From Protonemura montana (lineage: Eukaryota > Arthropoda > Insecta > Plecoptera > Nemouridae): a stretch of 64,000 bases of DNA. Shown here piece after piece: positions 49,770 to 62,324 of the stretch. The notes beneath the pieces were generated by a model. The model searched no databases and was not told the origin of the DNA. It was given only the letters and a program-made list of their open reading frames with translations. The stretch is taken from contig OX387604.1 in the NCBI GenBank assembly GCA_947568835.1, forward strand, positions 26,565,076-26,629,075. The letters run 5' to 3'. The translations under genes were made by a program, and so were the position numbers. Each line of letters starts with the position of its first letter. The first letter of the stretch is position 1.

Positions 49770-50515
49770 ATTAAACTACATAAAATTAAATAAAAAAAGA
49801 CATATATTGGTCGTCCATTAACCCAAACCTACATCGCAAAGGCTCTTGTTTCTTCTATAACAATTACTTTAAAAAGTAGTGGACCTGTTATGCTAATTTT
49901 TAAAGTTAATGTTTCAGGTGAGGGCGCTGTGCATATACTGATGGTATGCAAGTATCAGAGTACAATTTCATAAAGTGCAAAGAAGCTAAATGGTGCTAAA
50001 AAGCGTCGGCACCCTTAGAGGAACGCACCGAAATGGATTTTGTTTTCTTCTTCTGTGTGTATGAACTAGATTCTGATATATGGTTTATGTGCTGTTCTTT
50101 TCTGAACACAAATAGAACATAACTTTGTACAGACCTTTTGTTTAAAGAAGACAAAAGCTTATCAATACAAAGATCTTTGTCACATAGTGTACTGAAATAT
50201 TTTTTATCCAGGAACGATTGAGTGGCTAATTGGTGCCTACGCCTGTCTTTATACAAACAACTACCATTCTTTGCACGGAGCTACTAAGTATTCTTGTAGT
50301 TTAAGTGTTCACTTTTGTTTCAACTTTGCCATGGCTGATTCTAGCTTCGTTTTTTTTTTTAATGTTGAATGTGCAATGAAGTAGATTGGCTAGAAATTAA
50401 TTAGTTATAATTACTTGTACGCAAAAATGAACTAAGGTATGGCATTATTTAAGGTAAATACCTAACATATATTAACTTTAGTTATTGTTTTGCCAAAATA
50501 TATCAAATACACCAG
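49770..50515. mobile_element. About 750-bp insert with conserved short frame (copy 1)
   Basis: Present in the long 5' intron of microprotein gene A and again at 60545-61305 in gene C, but missing from the equivalent place in gene B (near 57500). On the minus strand it holds a frame at 50256-49996 (KNGSCLYKDRRRHQLATQSF..., about 86-95 codons, no ATG at its start) that is open in both copies with five amino-acid differences. It may be a transposon fragment or an ancestral intron piece lost from B. The family is unknown. Confidence 0.45.
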
Positions 50516-51091
50516 GTCGACAAATCTATGTAGAATATTCCATGCTGCCATATAAAAAAAATTTTAGACCAGCTATAGTTGACCTTGTGGTTCATTGTTG
50601 ACTGAGACCCAAAATGCAAATGAAAAACTTTAATACTCCCTTAATATACCAAGTTCTGAGTCCTATGATGTCGTACTGATGAATTATGATGTCCTATGAG
50701 TACCTTCTGAAAGTCGAAGCCTGAAGTCTAACCTACAGTTTTAACCCTTGCTTAAAAATGCTTATCAGGCCTGGGGTTGAAAACTCCAGTTTTGATGAAT
50801 AGGAACTCGTTATTGGTTCATGGGTACATGAGCGGTTTATTATTTGATAATTAATCAATTAATTTACCGTCTATCTATCACTTTCCATCGAATTATGAAA
50901 TTCGCGGAATATCTATTTCATTCTCGATTTTAGATTCTGGATCATGCAGAAATTTACGTGACTTCCGCGGTCAATTTTAAATTACTGTTTTCACTCGTTA
51001 TTCGGCGCTTAGCTCTAAATCTTAACAAATCTAATAATATATGGGTACTGTCAATTGCTTATGTTGTTTAAAGAAATATAAAAATTAATAC

Positions 51092-51200
51092 CTTTCCTGA
51101 TATTTACCGTAATTTAAGGGACCGGACAAAGGGGTTCGCCAAATTCTTTCCTGAAAACGGCGATTGCGATTAGAGCGCCAATAGTGTTCTATTGGTGAAC
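51092..51200 (-). promoter_or_regulatory. Non-coding first exon and promoter of microprotein gene A, facing CCAAT boxes
   Basis: The minus-strand segment up to the donor AAAG|gtatta at 51092 is conserved in the equivalent positions 58087 (B) and 61877 (C). Just upstream lies CCAATAGTGTTCTATTGG (51178-51195), an inverted pair of CCAAT boxes 8 bp apart. It is exact in B (58176) and has one spacer change in C (61963). Facing CCAAT boxes suit a two-way promoter, and a GDPGP1 exon-1 remnant begins about 340 bp to the right on the other strand. Confidence 0.55.
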
Positions 51201-51534
51201 TGATCGATTTGAAAATGTATGTACTTTAAATCAGTTGACGCGCTAAACTCGAACTGCATTAAATGTGATATGATAGTAACCTAGTGATTGTCAACATGCA
51301 AGTTAAACTAGGTCATCTGCAATAAATAAAAACTGTTTTCGACCATCAATTTGATTGGAAATAATTGGAAGTAGATTCAATTAAATCCACCTAGTAACCC
51401 ATTTACAGGAAGACTAGCACACAACACGAGAAGATGCGAAACTTTACCAATGACAGCCTCCAATGTGAGTCCTGCATTAAACATGGGTACCTACAAAATA
51501 TCTTGTACAATCGTTGAACTACCAACCCTTTTAA

Positions 51535-52190
51535 CCCTGCTTAGTAAAACTTCTGTTGTGTAATTACCTGTGTAAAAATTCCATAAGGGACTAACTGCGA
51601 GTTGGATGAAAGCCATGGAATCCGACACTTGCCATATGACTTGAACATTAAAAATTCTCAAGTTTTGCCGGGTAATAGCTCAGTCTTTGTGCAGTTGAGA
51701 GCATGTTAAATGTGTTATTTCATATCTTTTTCATAAAAATCATAGCACGTCTCATGATAAAGCTAGGAGAATGTGTGCCCTTCAGATGGAGAGTATCACA
51801 AACTGTCCTAAGTCTTAACAATTAGGCTAGCTTTCAAGTTGCAATACTTCAAATGCCAAAAATGCCTTTCTCTTGCCACTTGCAAAAAAACAGTTTTTTC
51901 TTTAATAATCCAAACATCAACCCCAATTCATGTACTGCAGCTAAAACCCAGCCTATGAGAAGTTAGACCATGTTAAGCAATCAGTATGAATTTGTTTCTG
52001 CTAGCTCTCATTGCATTATTGATCCCAGATAGTTTTGATTTGGGTTCATTGAAGAACTCCACTGTTATATGAATTATTTGGACAAATATACATTTATACA
52101 TTCTACGACCGGCTGGATGACAAGTAAAGTTTCTGCCATTTTGTTGGAGACTTGTCAACAAACATTCCAAAGGTTCAATAACAAGAAAAG
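51535..52190 (+). pseudogene. Decayed GDPGP1 fragment 2
   Basis: Same structure as 47815-48475. An exon-1 remnant (actgcgagttggatgaaagc, caagttttgccgggtaatag; here the splice site reads gcagttgag) and a last-exon remnant (gaattatttggacaaa, ttgttggagacttgtcaac) sit about 350 bp apart. The internal exons are gone. Confidence 0.8.
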
Positions 52191-52349
52191 AAGATATTTG
52201 AGTGTCTTAAGCCTGTTCTAAACCTAAAGGAATTAGGAACCTTCTAAGAATATTTACTAAATTGTAGGCTGTTGGAACAACAGGTAACAGCATAACAGCA
52301 CGTCAATGTAGGCAAAAAAATACAAATTTTTCATCCCTTTTATTCCAGT

Positions 52350-55300
52350 TTATTCGGACTTATCCCATGGCTGAATGAATTCTGGGTTCGGCTTCCCTCG
52401 GATATCGGATTCATCGTCCGTGTCATTCTCAGAGCCACAACTCCTGTATTTCTCCAGACTTTTTATCACCTTCTTCAGGTCCTCGTCAGATTTAGAGCGG
52501 GTTAGCACAGGCACTTCCCTCTTAAACCTGGAACATGTAAATTTTTCTTTTTAAGTGAGAAATAATACGCAAATTTTAAACAGCTGTGCCTTATCATTAC
52601 TCAAAAGTTATCTGCATAAACTGTTTTAATGAAAAACTTTGGGAAATGTTATTGATAAGAACTCCAGAGCTGTCACCTGGCAAACATCTGAAAACCTTGT
52701 TTATTGACTTTAACGGTAATTAAGCAGCAATGCTATCCAATTATGTAGAATTCGTAGACATACTGAGATTGACCAAGAATTATTTTGCCATAGAATAGAA
52801 TAGAACAGAATAGGAGTATATTTACAACTTTGGATGATACATAAAATTGAATGAACACATTTTTTCTTGGTTGCAATAAATTGTGATGTTAAGATTAAGT
52901 TAACAAGACAGTTTTCTATTAGTTACATCATACCGTGATATATCTATTAAATTTATTTATTACTAGATTAAGTAGTTTTGTAATACTAGTGGTAGGTAAC
53001 TAAAAGTCCTTTGCAGATTTGGTTTTACTCATTTTCTTGCTGGGGATATTGTTCCAATCTCTTACTGTTCTACCAATCAATAAGAAACGACCCAAGTTCG
53101 TCTTGTATCCGGGCAGAAACAGATTTCTGTCGTGGTCTCCTCTCCCGGGCAAATGTTCTTGTCCTGACAAGCTCTGCAAGTTTTTTCCATGCCGGCTTTC
53201 CAGAGAGGGCTTTGAAGAGGTACCGTGGTCGGACTGAGCGTCTTCTGTCAGCCAGTGATGGCCATTAGAGCATTGCCAAGAGTTTTGTTACGCTAGTCCA
53301 AGGTTTCTTCCTAGCATTGGACCAGCGTTTCATCTTGTTGGTCACAAATCTCGCTGCTCTTCTCTGAACCATTTCTGCTAAATGTGTTTGTGCATCTGAG
53401 TGAGGGTCCCACACTCCTGAGCAATACTCTATTGTAGGTCGGATGAGACATTTGTAAGCGTGCTCCTTGCTTTTCAGGGCGCTACCTTTCAAGTTTCGCT
53501 CAATGAAGTTTGTGTTCCGCTTTGCTCTTGATACCATTTTGGTGATATGGTTATTCCAACTGAGGTCCTGGGTGAGAGTGACACCTAGGTGTTTGACGAA
53601 ATAACTTTTTGGTATGTGTGCTCCATCCAGCACACACGATGTGTCGATACTCTTCTTTTATCTTGTAAAGCTTATGATGTTTTTTTTTGCATTGTTCAGT
53701 TTCATGCCATTTTCTTGCACCCATTTGTTGATTTGGTTTAGGTCAATTTGAAGTTTTTCTGAGTCTGCCTTACATTTAATTGCTGAGTAAAGGATGCAGT
53801 CGTCTGCAAAGAGGCGAACTCGTTTGGCAGTATTTTAGGCTATGCTATTTATGAATCTTATGAACAGTGTTGGTCCCAATACCGTTCCCTGTACTACGCC
53901 TGATGTGACATGGGCGGGTGTGGACTTCAAATTTCCGACTTCCACTACCTGTGTTCGCCCAGTGAGAAAGGCTCGTATCCAATTTACCACCCGTGGGTGC
54001 AATCCCATGGCTGCAAACTTTTCAATGAGTAGCTTGTAGGGGACCACATCTAAGGCCTTTGAGAAATCCAGCAGAATAGCGTTCACTTGCCCCCCTTTGT
54101 CCAGCTCCTCTGCTAATTCTTGTGTAAAGCAGGCTAGTGAGGATTCACATGAGTATCCCTTTCGAAAACCATGTTGGTTTTCTAACAACCAGTTTTCCTT
54201 TGACGAGGTAGTGTGGATGTAGCTTGTTAAAAATCTTTTAAATATCTTGCATGTAATTGCTGTATTGCTGATTGGTCTGTAATTTGTCGGATTTTTTTTG
54301 GTCCATTTTTGTATATAGGATGGATTGTAGCAGAGCTCCAGTCGCTTGGTACTTGGCAGTTGTTTATGGACATAGAGAAAATAAGATGTAGGTATGGAAT
54401 GATTTTATTTCTACAGGTTTTCAGCATTTGCGATGTTACTCCACCTGGTCCTGTGCCGGTGTTGAACCTGATCTTCTTCAAGGCAAGATATATTGACTTG
54501 CTACTTAAAGTGAAGCTAGATTTCAGTGTAGGTGTCCTGGTGTTATTTTGCGTGTCGGTATTAAGCACCCACCTTGTGTCTGTGCTGAAGAACTTTTTGT
54601 ACGTTTCACTCAGCACGTTTGCTTTATCACCGTCCGTTGTTGCTTCCGTGTTATGCATTAGTAGGGCAGGAATTTGATTTGATTGTCCTTTTTTGCCATT
54701 TATGTGCTTGTAGAACGTACTCCAATTTCCAGGGTGGTTAACATCTAGTAGGGTGTGCAGATGCGAATTTAGGGCAGTGATCTTGGCTAGATTTAATTTG
54801 CTTTTAAGGTTCTTGAAGATATTCCTCGTAATTTTCTGATTTTTGTACGCTTTACGGCATTTCTTAATTAGTTGAGTTACTTCTCTGTTATAGTAGTTAG
54901 GATTTGAATTCTTTTTTCTGAGTTTCTTTGGGACAAAGTTTTTTTTTCGCATATTCTAGAATCTTTTTAAACTCGGTCCAGTATGTGTTTACATCTCCAG
55001 GCTGGGTGCTCCATTTTTGGTATGAGCTTTTAAGGTGGTCTATGATGCTTTGAACGTCCGCTTTCCTATACATTCATAGTACCTTATGAGGTAAACTATT
55101 GTCAGATTCAATGTTTACTTTGATTTCGAGAGCAATAAGCTTATGGTCACTTTTCCCGTTCTCCACAGAGCTTTCTGTCCATATGTCCGGTGGAGTAACC
55201 AGAAACACATCAAGTATGTTATTACCATCATGTGTTGGTTCGGTGATTACCTGTAACATGTCGTGCTCATCAAGTATTGTGTTTACTGCCATTTGTTTGA

Positions 55301-57122
55301 GGCAGGTGGACTACTGTGTCTTCCATGAGGTAGATTTAGGTCTCCTCCAATGACAATCGGGTGGAGTTTGTCACCACCCATTGTTAAGCAATTTAACTGG
55401 TTATTTAGAGCGGATAGGAAAGAGACTGCGTTACAGCTGTTGGGGCGGTACGCTCCTATGACGCTGACGACTTTTGGATTACAGTCAATTGCCACACACA
55501 AGATTTCGTAATCTTTGTCCACCCACTTTAAACAGCTTTTTAGGTTGTTTCTTACTCCAATAAATATCCCTCCTCCTCTTTTCCCTTCCCTGTCATGGCG
55601 ATAGATGATATAATCGTGTGGAAAGATTTCGTTGTTAGAATAATCGTCATTCAACCAGGATTCTGTTCCTATAAATACTTCTGGATTATACACTTCAATC
55701 ATGGTGTTGAATGCAAGTATTTTGTTTTTGACACTTCTACAATTGATGTGTATAAATTTCAGGCTTGATATTCTGAGTTTTGTTTTTGTTTTTGTTTGGC
55801 TGGGGCGTTTGGGGCCAGCTAGGTGTTGTGGGGTGATTTCCTGTCTTGATGAAAACCCTTCCCAAAATTGAAGCGTTTGTATGCTACACCTTCAGGCCAG
55901 TAGTAGACCCCACATAAGTCTTCTTTCAGTGTGATGTCAGCGTTTATTTTGAAGCTCTTGAATGTTGGAGTAGGGTTTTGTGGAATTATATGTTCCACTG
56001 TGAAAATTGCACCTGGGGACATAAGTTGTAGGTGTGCTAGGATGTCTTCACAGGTTGTGTTTAGGCTGACCTTAGAGATGTGCAGCCATAGTTTGCGGGG
56101 TGGTTTTATTGCCGCAGCAAAACTGATGGTATTTGGGTCCGGAATTGCTTTGCCTGTTTTCTTTCACTTTGTTCGTTGTTCTTTTGCTTTTTTGTACTTC
56201 CCATTTTCTTTTTTTTTCCAGTTTTCTCATTATCTTCCGTGAAGGTTGTCAGTAATTTGTCTTCGTGGCTCTCGACTGGTATAGACTGATGTTTCTTAGA
56301 GCGAAATCTTCTACGATTTTTGGTATCTCTATGCCTTGGGATGTGGGTTTAATTCCATTTTTATCGCTCTTGCCGCAGTAATCAAGTCTGGATACTATCT
56401 GGCTCCTCGATCCTAGGTTCTGATTGCTCGTGCCAGCCATGTTCTTGTCGTTTACTAGCCTGCTAACTTTCTCAGCCTGGTAAGGTTCAGGTTGATCCAG
56501 TTAAGATTGTGATCTAGTTTTGATCGCAGTAGAAAACATTTTCTCCTGATCGTTCGTCGTGGAATTTTTAGTTGTGCAGGTTGTTTCGGCCTGCTCTTCC
56601 GTGAGGTTAGGTTTCGTGCCCAAATCTTCTTTCACTTCTTGGCGCACTTCCATGCAGGTTGATAGTGATTCTATCATTTGGGTTAATAGGATGTCTTTTC
56701 CTTTCAAGTCTGCTTGGAGTTCTATTAACTTAATCTTTTATGTATAGTCCATATGTGGTCCATCTAATTTTTTTTTCCATTAGAACATTATAAAAAGTGG
56801 TTTGATATTTAAAGTGGGGAAGAAGAAAAGAGAGTAAAAGCACAACTTGCAGGAGGAAACCTCGGCATTGCAAAATGCCAAGTGTAAAAGAAAATTGTTT
56901 GGAAATCCTAGGAATTAAGGCGTTTTGGAGTGCTAAGGCGTTTTGGAGTGCTGACTTTGCCGTTATTACAGATTTTCTTTCACATTTTCAAAACTTTTCT
57001 TAAGATCACAAAGGCACATTGCCAAAATGTTTAATTAAAATGGAGAATTACCTTCCAGTGACAGCGACCCACGCCACAGTAAAGATCAGTGCCAACACAC
57101 AAAAGATGGTGAAAGTTTCCAT
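52350..57122 (-). CDS. Single-pass acidic membrane microprotein, paralogue B
   Basis: Coding exons 57122-57052 and 52527-52350 give 82 residues. The intron is 4.5 kb because a LINE inserted into it (52795-56755). The N-terminal helix is METFTIFCVLALIFTVAWVA; the tail runs RFKREVPVLTRSKSDEDLKK, then SENDTDDESDI, ending IQPWDKSE. A non-coding first exon ends at donor 58087. The reading frame is intact despite the LINE, and the splice sites on both sides are preserved. The family is unknown; it is closest to A in the middle part and to C/D in the RFKREVP start. Confidence 0.72.
52795..56755 (-). mobile_element. Degenerate CR1/L2-like LINE, near full length
   Basis: Minus-strand non-LTR retrotransposon. 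ORF1-like pieces lie at 56707-55819 (an acidic/coiled stretch, then IPQNPTPTFKSFKINADI). ORF2 starts near 55790 with an apurinic-type endonuclease (FIHINCRSVKNKI, VFIGTESWL, GGDLNL). The reverse transcriptase follows (NQHGFRKGYSCESSL, ILLDFSKALDVV, SGVVQGTVLGP, FADDCILYS at about 53800), then a C-terminal region to 53265. Several stops and shifts (for example after FINSIA) make it inactive. The 3' end carries a (TTCTA)n-like tail near 52795. Comparison with genes C and D shows the insertion site: the intron text is interrupted exactly by this element. Confidence 0.85.
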
Positions 57123-58086
57123 TGCTATTTAAAGAAAGTTGAGAGTATTAGACCACTAATGTAATTAATAAAACTATATGTACAAGAATAATTTGGCTGG
57201 GGAAACAGTTCCAGGTGCCAATGTCAAGTACTGGCAAGTAGTTTTATCTTGATGGGCAAAGAAATTTAGGTATTGCTCCATAAGTGCAACTTACAGCACA
57301 GGAAAATTTTTAGATTATTGACAAACAATGCAACCCTAATTTAAGTCCACCAAGTTAAAGTAAAATTTGTGATCTCGTATAATTTTGTGCTAAGTCTACG
57401 CAGGTCAGGCAACTTTGGCACTTTTCTGTTTTTTAAAATTGTGAAAATTCCAGGCCAAAATCATTCAGGAAACTAACAAACTCAGCTTTACTCCTTAGGA
57501 CGAAAAATCTATGTAGAAGTTTCCATGCTGCCATATCAAAACAAATTTCAGACCAGCTATAGTTGACCGTGTGGTTCATAGTTGACCGAGACTCGAAATG
57601 CAATTAAAAAACTTTAATACTTTCGTAATATATCAATTTCTGAGTCCTATGATGTCCTACTGATGAATTATGATGTCCTATAGGTACTTTCTGAAAGTCA
57701 AAGCATGACGTCTAACCTACAGTTTTAACCAAGTTTTAACCCTTGCTTAACCATACATTTTAGGCCTGGGGTTAAATACTCCAGTTTTTAAGAATAAGTA
57801 CTCGTTATTGGTTTATTGGTAAATGAGTGGTTTAATAGTTGATTATATATCAATTAATTTTCCGTTCATCTATCACTTTTCATCAAAATTAAATATTCAC
57901 GGAATATCTATCTCATTCTCGAATATCGATTCTGGATCATGCAGAAATGTATGTGCCTTCCATGGTCAGTTTTAATTTACAGTTTTCACTCGTTATTCGG
58001 CGCTTAGCTCTATATCTAAACAAATATAATGTTCTATGGACACTGTCGATTGCTTATGTTGTTTAAAGAAATATACAAATTATTAC

Positions 58087-58195
58087 CTTTCCTGCTATTT
58101 CCCGAAGTTTTGATAGACTAAACGAAGGGGTTCCCCCAGCAGGTTCATGTAAGCTGTTCGATTGCGATTCGAGCGCCAATAGTGTTCTATTGGTG
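58087..58195 (-). promoter_or_regulatory. Non-coding first exon and promoter of microprotein gene B
   Basis: Conserved counterpart of 51092-51200. The donor AAAG|gtaata lies at 58087 and the CCAAT...ATTGG inverted pair at 58176-58193. Confidence 0.5.
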
Positions 58196-58599
58196 AACTG
58201 ATCGATTTGAAAATGTGCTCACTTTAAATCGGTTGACGCTCTAAATTCGAACTGCATTTAATGTGATATGATAGTTAACTAGTGATTAAAAACATGCAAG
58301 TTAAACAAGGTCATCTGTAATAAATAAATTCAAAACAAACTGTTTTTAACGATCAATTTGATCGACATAAAATGCAAGTACATTCAATTGAATTCACCTG
58401 GTAACCCATGAACCCACATGGTAACCCATTTGTGGCAATAAATAAATAAATAAACAGCAAGACTAGCACACGACACGAGAAGAAGCGAAACTTGACCACT
58501 GGCAGCCTCCACTGTGAGTCCTGTATTGAACATGGATACAAAATATCTTGTACAATCGTTGAACTTCCAAACCCTTTTAACCCTGCTTTATAAAACTTC

Positions 58600-59215
58600 T
58601 GTTGTGTTGAATCAGGAGGTGATTAACTTGTGTTACATTCCCATGAGATACTTACTTCAAGTTGGATGAGTGCCATGGAATCCGGACACTTGCCATGTCT
58701 TAAACATTAAGAATTCTTTAGTTTTACCGGGAATGACTCAGTCTATGGGCAGCTGAGAGCAAGTCATGTGTTATTCCGTTTCTTTTCCATAAAAATATAA
58801 TACGTCTCATAATATGGCTGCAAACATGTGTGCACTTCAGATGGAGAGTATCACAAATTGTCACACGTCTTAAGAATTATGCTAGCTTTAAAATTGAAAT
58901 ACTTCAAATGCCAAAAATACCTTTCTCTTGCCACTCACAGAAAGCAGTTAAAGTTAAAAATTACAAATATCAACCCTAATTCATGTATGGCAGCTAAAAC
59001 CTAGCCTATGAGAAGTAAGACCATGTCAAGGCAATCTGTATGAATTTGTTTCTTCTAGCTCTTATTGCATATTTGGTTTTAATGAAGAAATCCACTGTAA
59101 AGTGAATTATTTAGACAACTTATCATTTCTAAATTCTAAAAACAGGCTAAACGACAAATAAAGTGTTTGCGATTTTGTCGGAGACTTGTCAAGATGCATT
59201 CCATAGTGCTTGATA
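58600..59215 (+). pseudogene. Decayed GDPGP1 fragment 3
   Basis: Exon-1 remnant (caagttggatgagtgccatg, agttttaccgggaatgactc) and last-exon remnant (gtgaattatttagacaactt, gattttgtcggagacttgtc). It is very close in sequence to fragment 4, so the C and D units are the youngest duplication. Confidence 0.78.
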
Positions 59216-59373
59216 ACAAGAAAAGAACTCAAATCTAAACTTCTAAACCTGAAGGAATTAGGAACCTACCAAAAATATATACTAAACGGAGGCTGTTGGA
59301 ACAGCAGGTGACATCATAACAGCACATAAATAAAGATGAAAAAATACAAATTCATTTGCCACTTTAATCTGGT

Positions 59374-60172
59374 TCAAGCAGATTTATCCCAGGGTTGATG
59401 AATATCACGGCTGGGTTTCCTTGTAATTTCTGTGTCTTCGTCTGTGTCATCCTCAGAGCGACGGCTTCTGTATTGCTCGAAATTCCGGATCATGGTCATA
59501 AAGTCTTCATCACATGTTGAACGGGGCGGCACTGGGACTTCTCTCTTATACCTGGAACATGTAAATAGTTCTACTTAAGCGAGCAATTGTACGCAAATTT
59601 TAAACAGCTGTGCCTTGTCGTCACTCAAAAGTTATATGTAAAAGAATGTTTTAATGAAAAACTTTATGAAATTTAATCGATAAGAGCTCTACAGCTGTCA
59701 CCTGGCGAATATCTGAAAATCCTTGTTTATTGTCTTTAAGGGAATTAAGCAGCACCGCTTTCCATTTCATTAAAGCTCGTATAAGTACCATGATTGACCA
59801 AGATTTTTTTTTGTCATGTGTGGGACATCTAATTGTTTTCACTATATTTGAACATTATAAAAAGTGGTTTGATATTTAAAGTGGAAAAGAATGACAAAAA
59901 ATAAAAGCGCAACTTGCAGGAGGAAACCTCCGCATTGCAAAATGCCAAGTGTGAATGAAATTTTTTTTGGAAATCCAAGGATTGAGGCGTTTTGGCCTGT
60001 TGACTTTGCCGTTGTTAAAGATTTTCTTTCACATATTCATAGCTTTTCTAACAATGACCAAGGCACTTTGCCAAATTGTCTAAATCAAAATGGAGAATTA
60101 CCTTCCAGTAACAGCGATCCACGCCACAAGGATGAACAGTGCCACTGCGAGTACGATTGTAAGTACTTCCAT
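59374..60172 (-). CDS. Single-pass acidic membrane microprotein, paralogue C
   Basis: Coding exons 60172-60102 and 59551-59374 give 82 residues; a non-coding first exon ends at donor 61877. The helix is MEVLTIVLAVALFILVAWIA; then RYKREVPVPPRSTCDEDF, a Phe/Tyr/Arg segment, SEDDTDEDTEI and the end HQPWDKSA. It has the same exon layout as A and B, but the RSKS motif is replaced by PPRSTC. It is nearly identical to D. The family is unknown. Confidence 0.72.
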
Positions 60173-60544
60173 TGCTAAAGAAAGTTGAGAGTATTAGACC
60201 ACTAATGTAATGAACAAAACTATTGGTACAAGAATGATTGGCTGGTAAAACAGTTCCAGATTAGAATGTCAAGTACTGGCAAGTAGTTTTATTTTGACAA
60301 GCAAATAAATTTAGGTATCATCCATAAGTGCAACTTACAGCACAGGGAAATGATCAGATTATTGACAAACAATGCAACCCTAAAATAAAATCCATCAAGT
60401 TTAAGTGAAATTTGTGACCTCGTCTTATTTTGTGCTAAATCTACGCAGATCAGGCAACTTTAGCACTTTACTCGGTATTTAAAAATTGTGAGAATTCGAA
60501 GCAAAAATCATTCAAGAAACAAACCAACTCAGCTTTACTCCTTC

Positions 60545-61305
60545 AAATTTAACAACATAAAATTAAATAAATAAGACATGTATTGGTCGTCCATTAACTC
60601 AAACCTACATCACAAAGGCTCTTGTTTCTTCTATAACAATTACTTTAAAAAGTAGTGGCCCTGTTATGCTAATTTTTCAAGTAAATGTTTAAGGTGAGGG
60701 CACTGTGCATATACTGATGGTATGCAAGTATCAGAGTACAATTTCATAGAGTGCAAAGAAGCTAAATGGCGCTAAAAGGCGTTGGCACCCTTAGAGGAAC
60801 TCACCGAAATGGATTTTGTTTTCTTTTTCTGTGTGTATGAACTAGATACTGATATATGGTTTATGTGCTGTTCTTTTCTGAACACAAATAGAACATAACT
60901 TTGAACAGACCTTTTGTTAAAAGAAGACAAAAGCTTATCAATACAAAGATCTTTGTCACATAGTGCACTGAAATATTTTTTATCCAGGAACGATTGAGTG
61001 GCTAATTGGTGCCTACGCCTGTCTTTATACAAACAACTACCATTCTTTGCACGGAGCTACTAAGTATTTTTGTAGTTTAAGCGTTCACTTTAGTCTCAAC
61101 GTTGCAATGGCTGATTCTAACTTAGTTTTTTTTTTTTAATGTTGAATGTGCAATAAGGTAGATTGGCTACTGGCTAGAAATTAATAAGTTATTATTACTT
61201 GTACGCAAAATATGAACTAAGGTATGGCATTAAATAAGGTAAATACCTAACATATATTAACTTTAGTTATTGTTTTGCCAAAATATATCAAATACACCAG
61301 GTCGA
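60545..61305. mobile_element. About 750-bp insert with conserved short frame (copy 2)
   Basis: Near-identical to 49770-50515. The frame at 61032-60772 is open like copy 1, again without an ATG start. It lies in the 5' intron of microprotein gene C. Confidence 0.45.
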
Positions 61306-61876
61306 CAAATCTATGTAGAATATTCCATGCTGCCATATCAAAACAAATTTCAGACCAGCTATAGTTGACCTTGTGGTTCATTGTTGACTAAAACCCAAAA
61401 TGCAAATGAAAAACTTTAATACTCCATTAATAAACCAAGTTCTGAGTCATATGATGTCCTACTAATGAATTATGATGTCCTATGGGTACTTTCTGAAAGT
61501 CGAAGCCTGAAGTCTAACCTACAGTTTTAACCCTTGCTTAAAAATGCTTTTCAGGCCTGGGGTTGAAAACTCCAGTTTTGATGAATAGGTACTCGTTATT
61601 GGTTGATGGGTACATGAGCGGTTTATTATTTGATAATTAATCGATTAATTTCCCGTCTATCTATCACTTTTCATCGAATTATGATATTCGCGGAATTTCT
61701 ATTTAATTTTCGATTTTCGATTCTGGATCATGCAGAAATGTACGTGACTTCCGCGGTCAGTTTTAAATTACTGTTTTCACACGTTATTCGGCGCTTAGCT
61801 CTAAATCTAAGCAAATCAAATAATCTATGGGTACTGTCAATTGCTTATGTTGTTTAAAGAAATATAAAAATTAATA

Positions 61877-61985
61877 CCTTTCCTGATATTTACCGTAATT
61901 TAAGAGACCGGACAAAGGGGTTCGCCAAATTCTTTCCTAAAAACGGCGATTGCGATTAAAGCGCCAATAGTGGTCTATTGGTGAA
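61877..61985 (-). promoter_or_regulatory. Non-coding first exon and promoter of microprotein gene C
   Basis: Donor AAAG|gtatta at 61877; inverted CCAAT pair at 61963-61980 with one spacer base changed (agtggtct against agtgttct). Confidence 0.5.
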
Positions 61986-62324
61986 CTGATCAATTTGAAA
62001 ATGTCTGTACTTTAAATCAGTTGACGCGCTAAACTCGAACTGCATTAAATGTGATATGATAGTAAACTAGTGATTGTTAACATGCAAGTTAAACTAGGTC
62101 GTCTGCAATAAATAAAAACTGTTTTCGACCATCAATTTGATTCGACATAATTGGAAGTAGATTCAATTGAATCCACTTAGTAACCCATTTACAGCAAGAC
62201 TAGCACACAACACGAGAAGATGCGAAACTTGACCACTGGCAGCCTCCAAAGTGAGTCCTGTATTGAACATGGATACAAAATATCTTGTACAATCGTTGAA
62301 CTTCCAAACCCTTTTAACCCTGCT

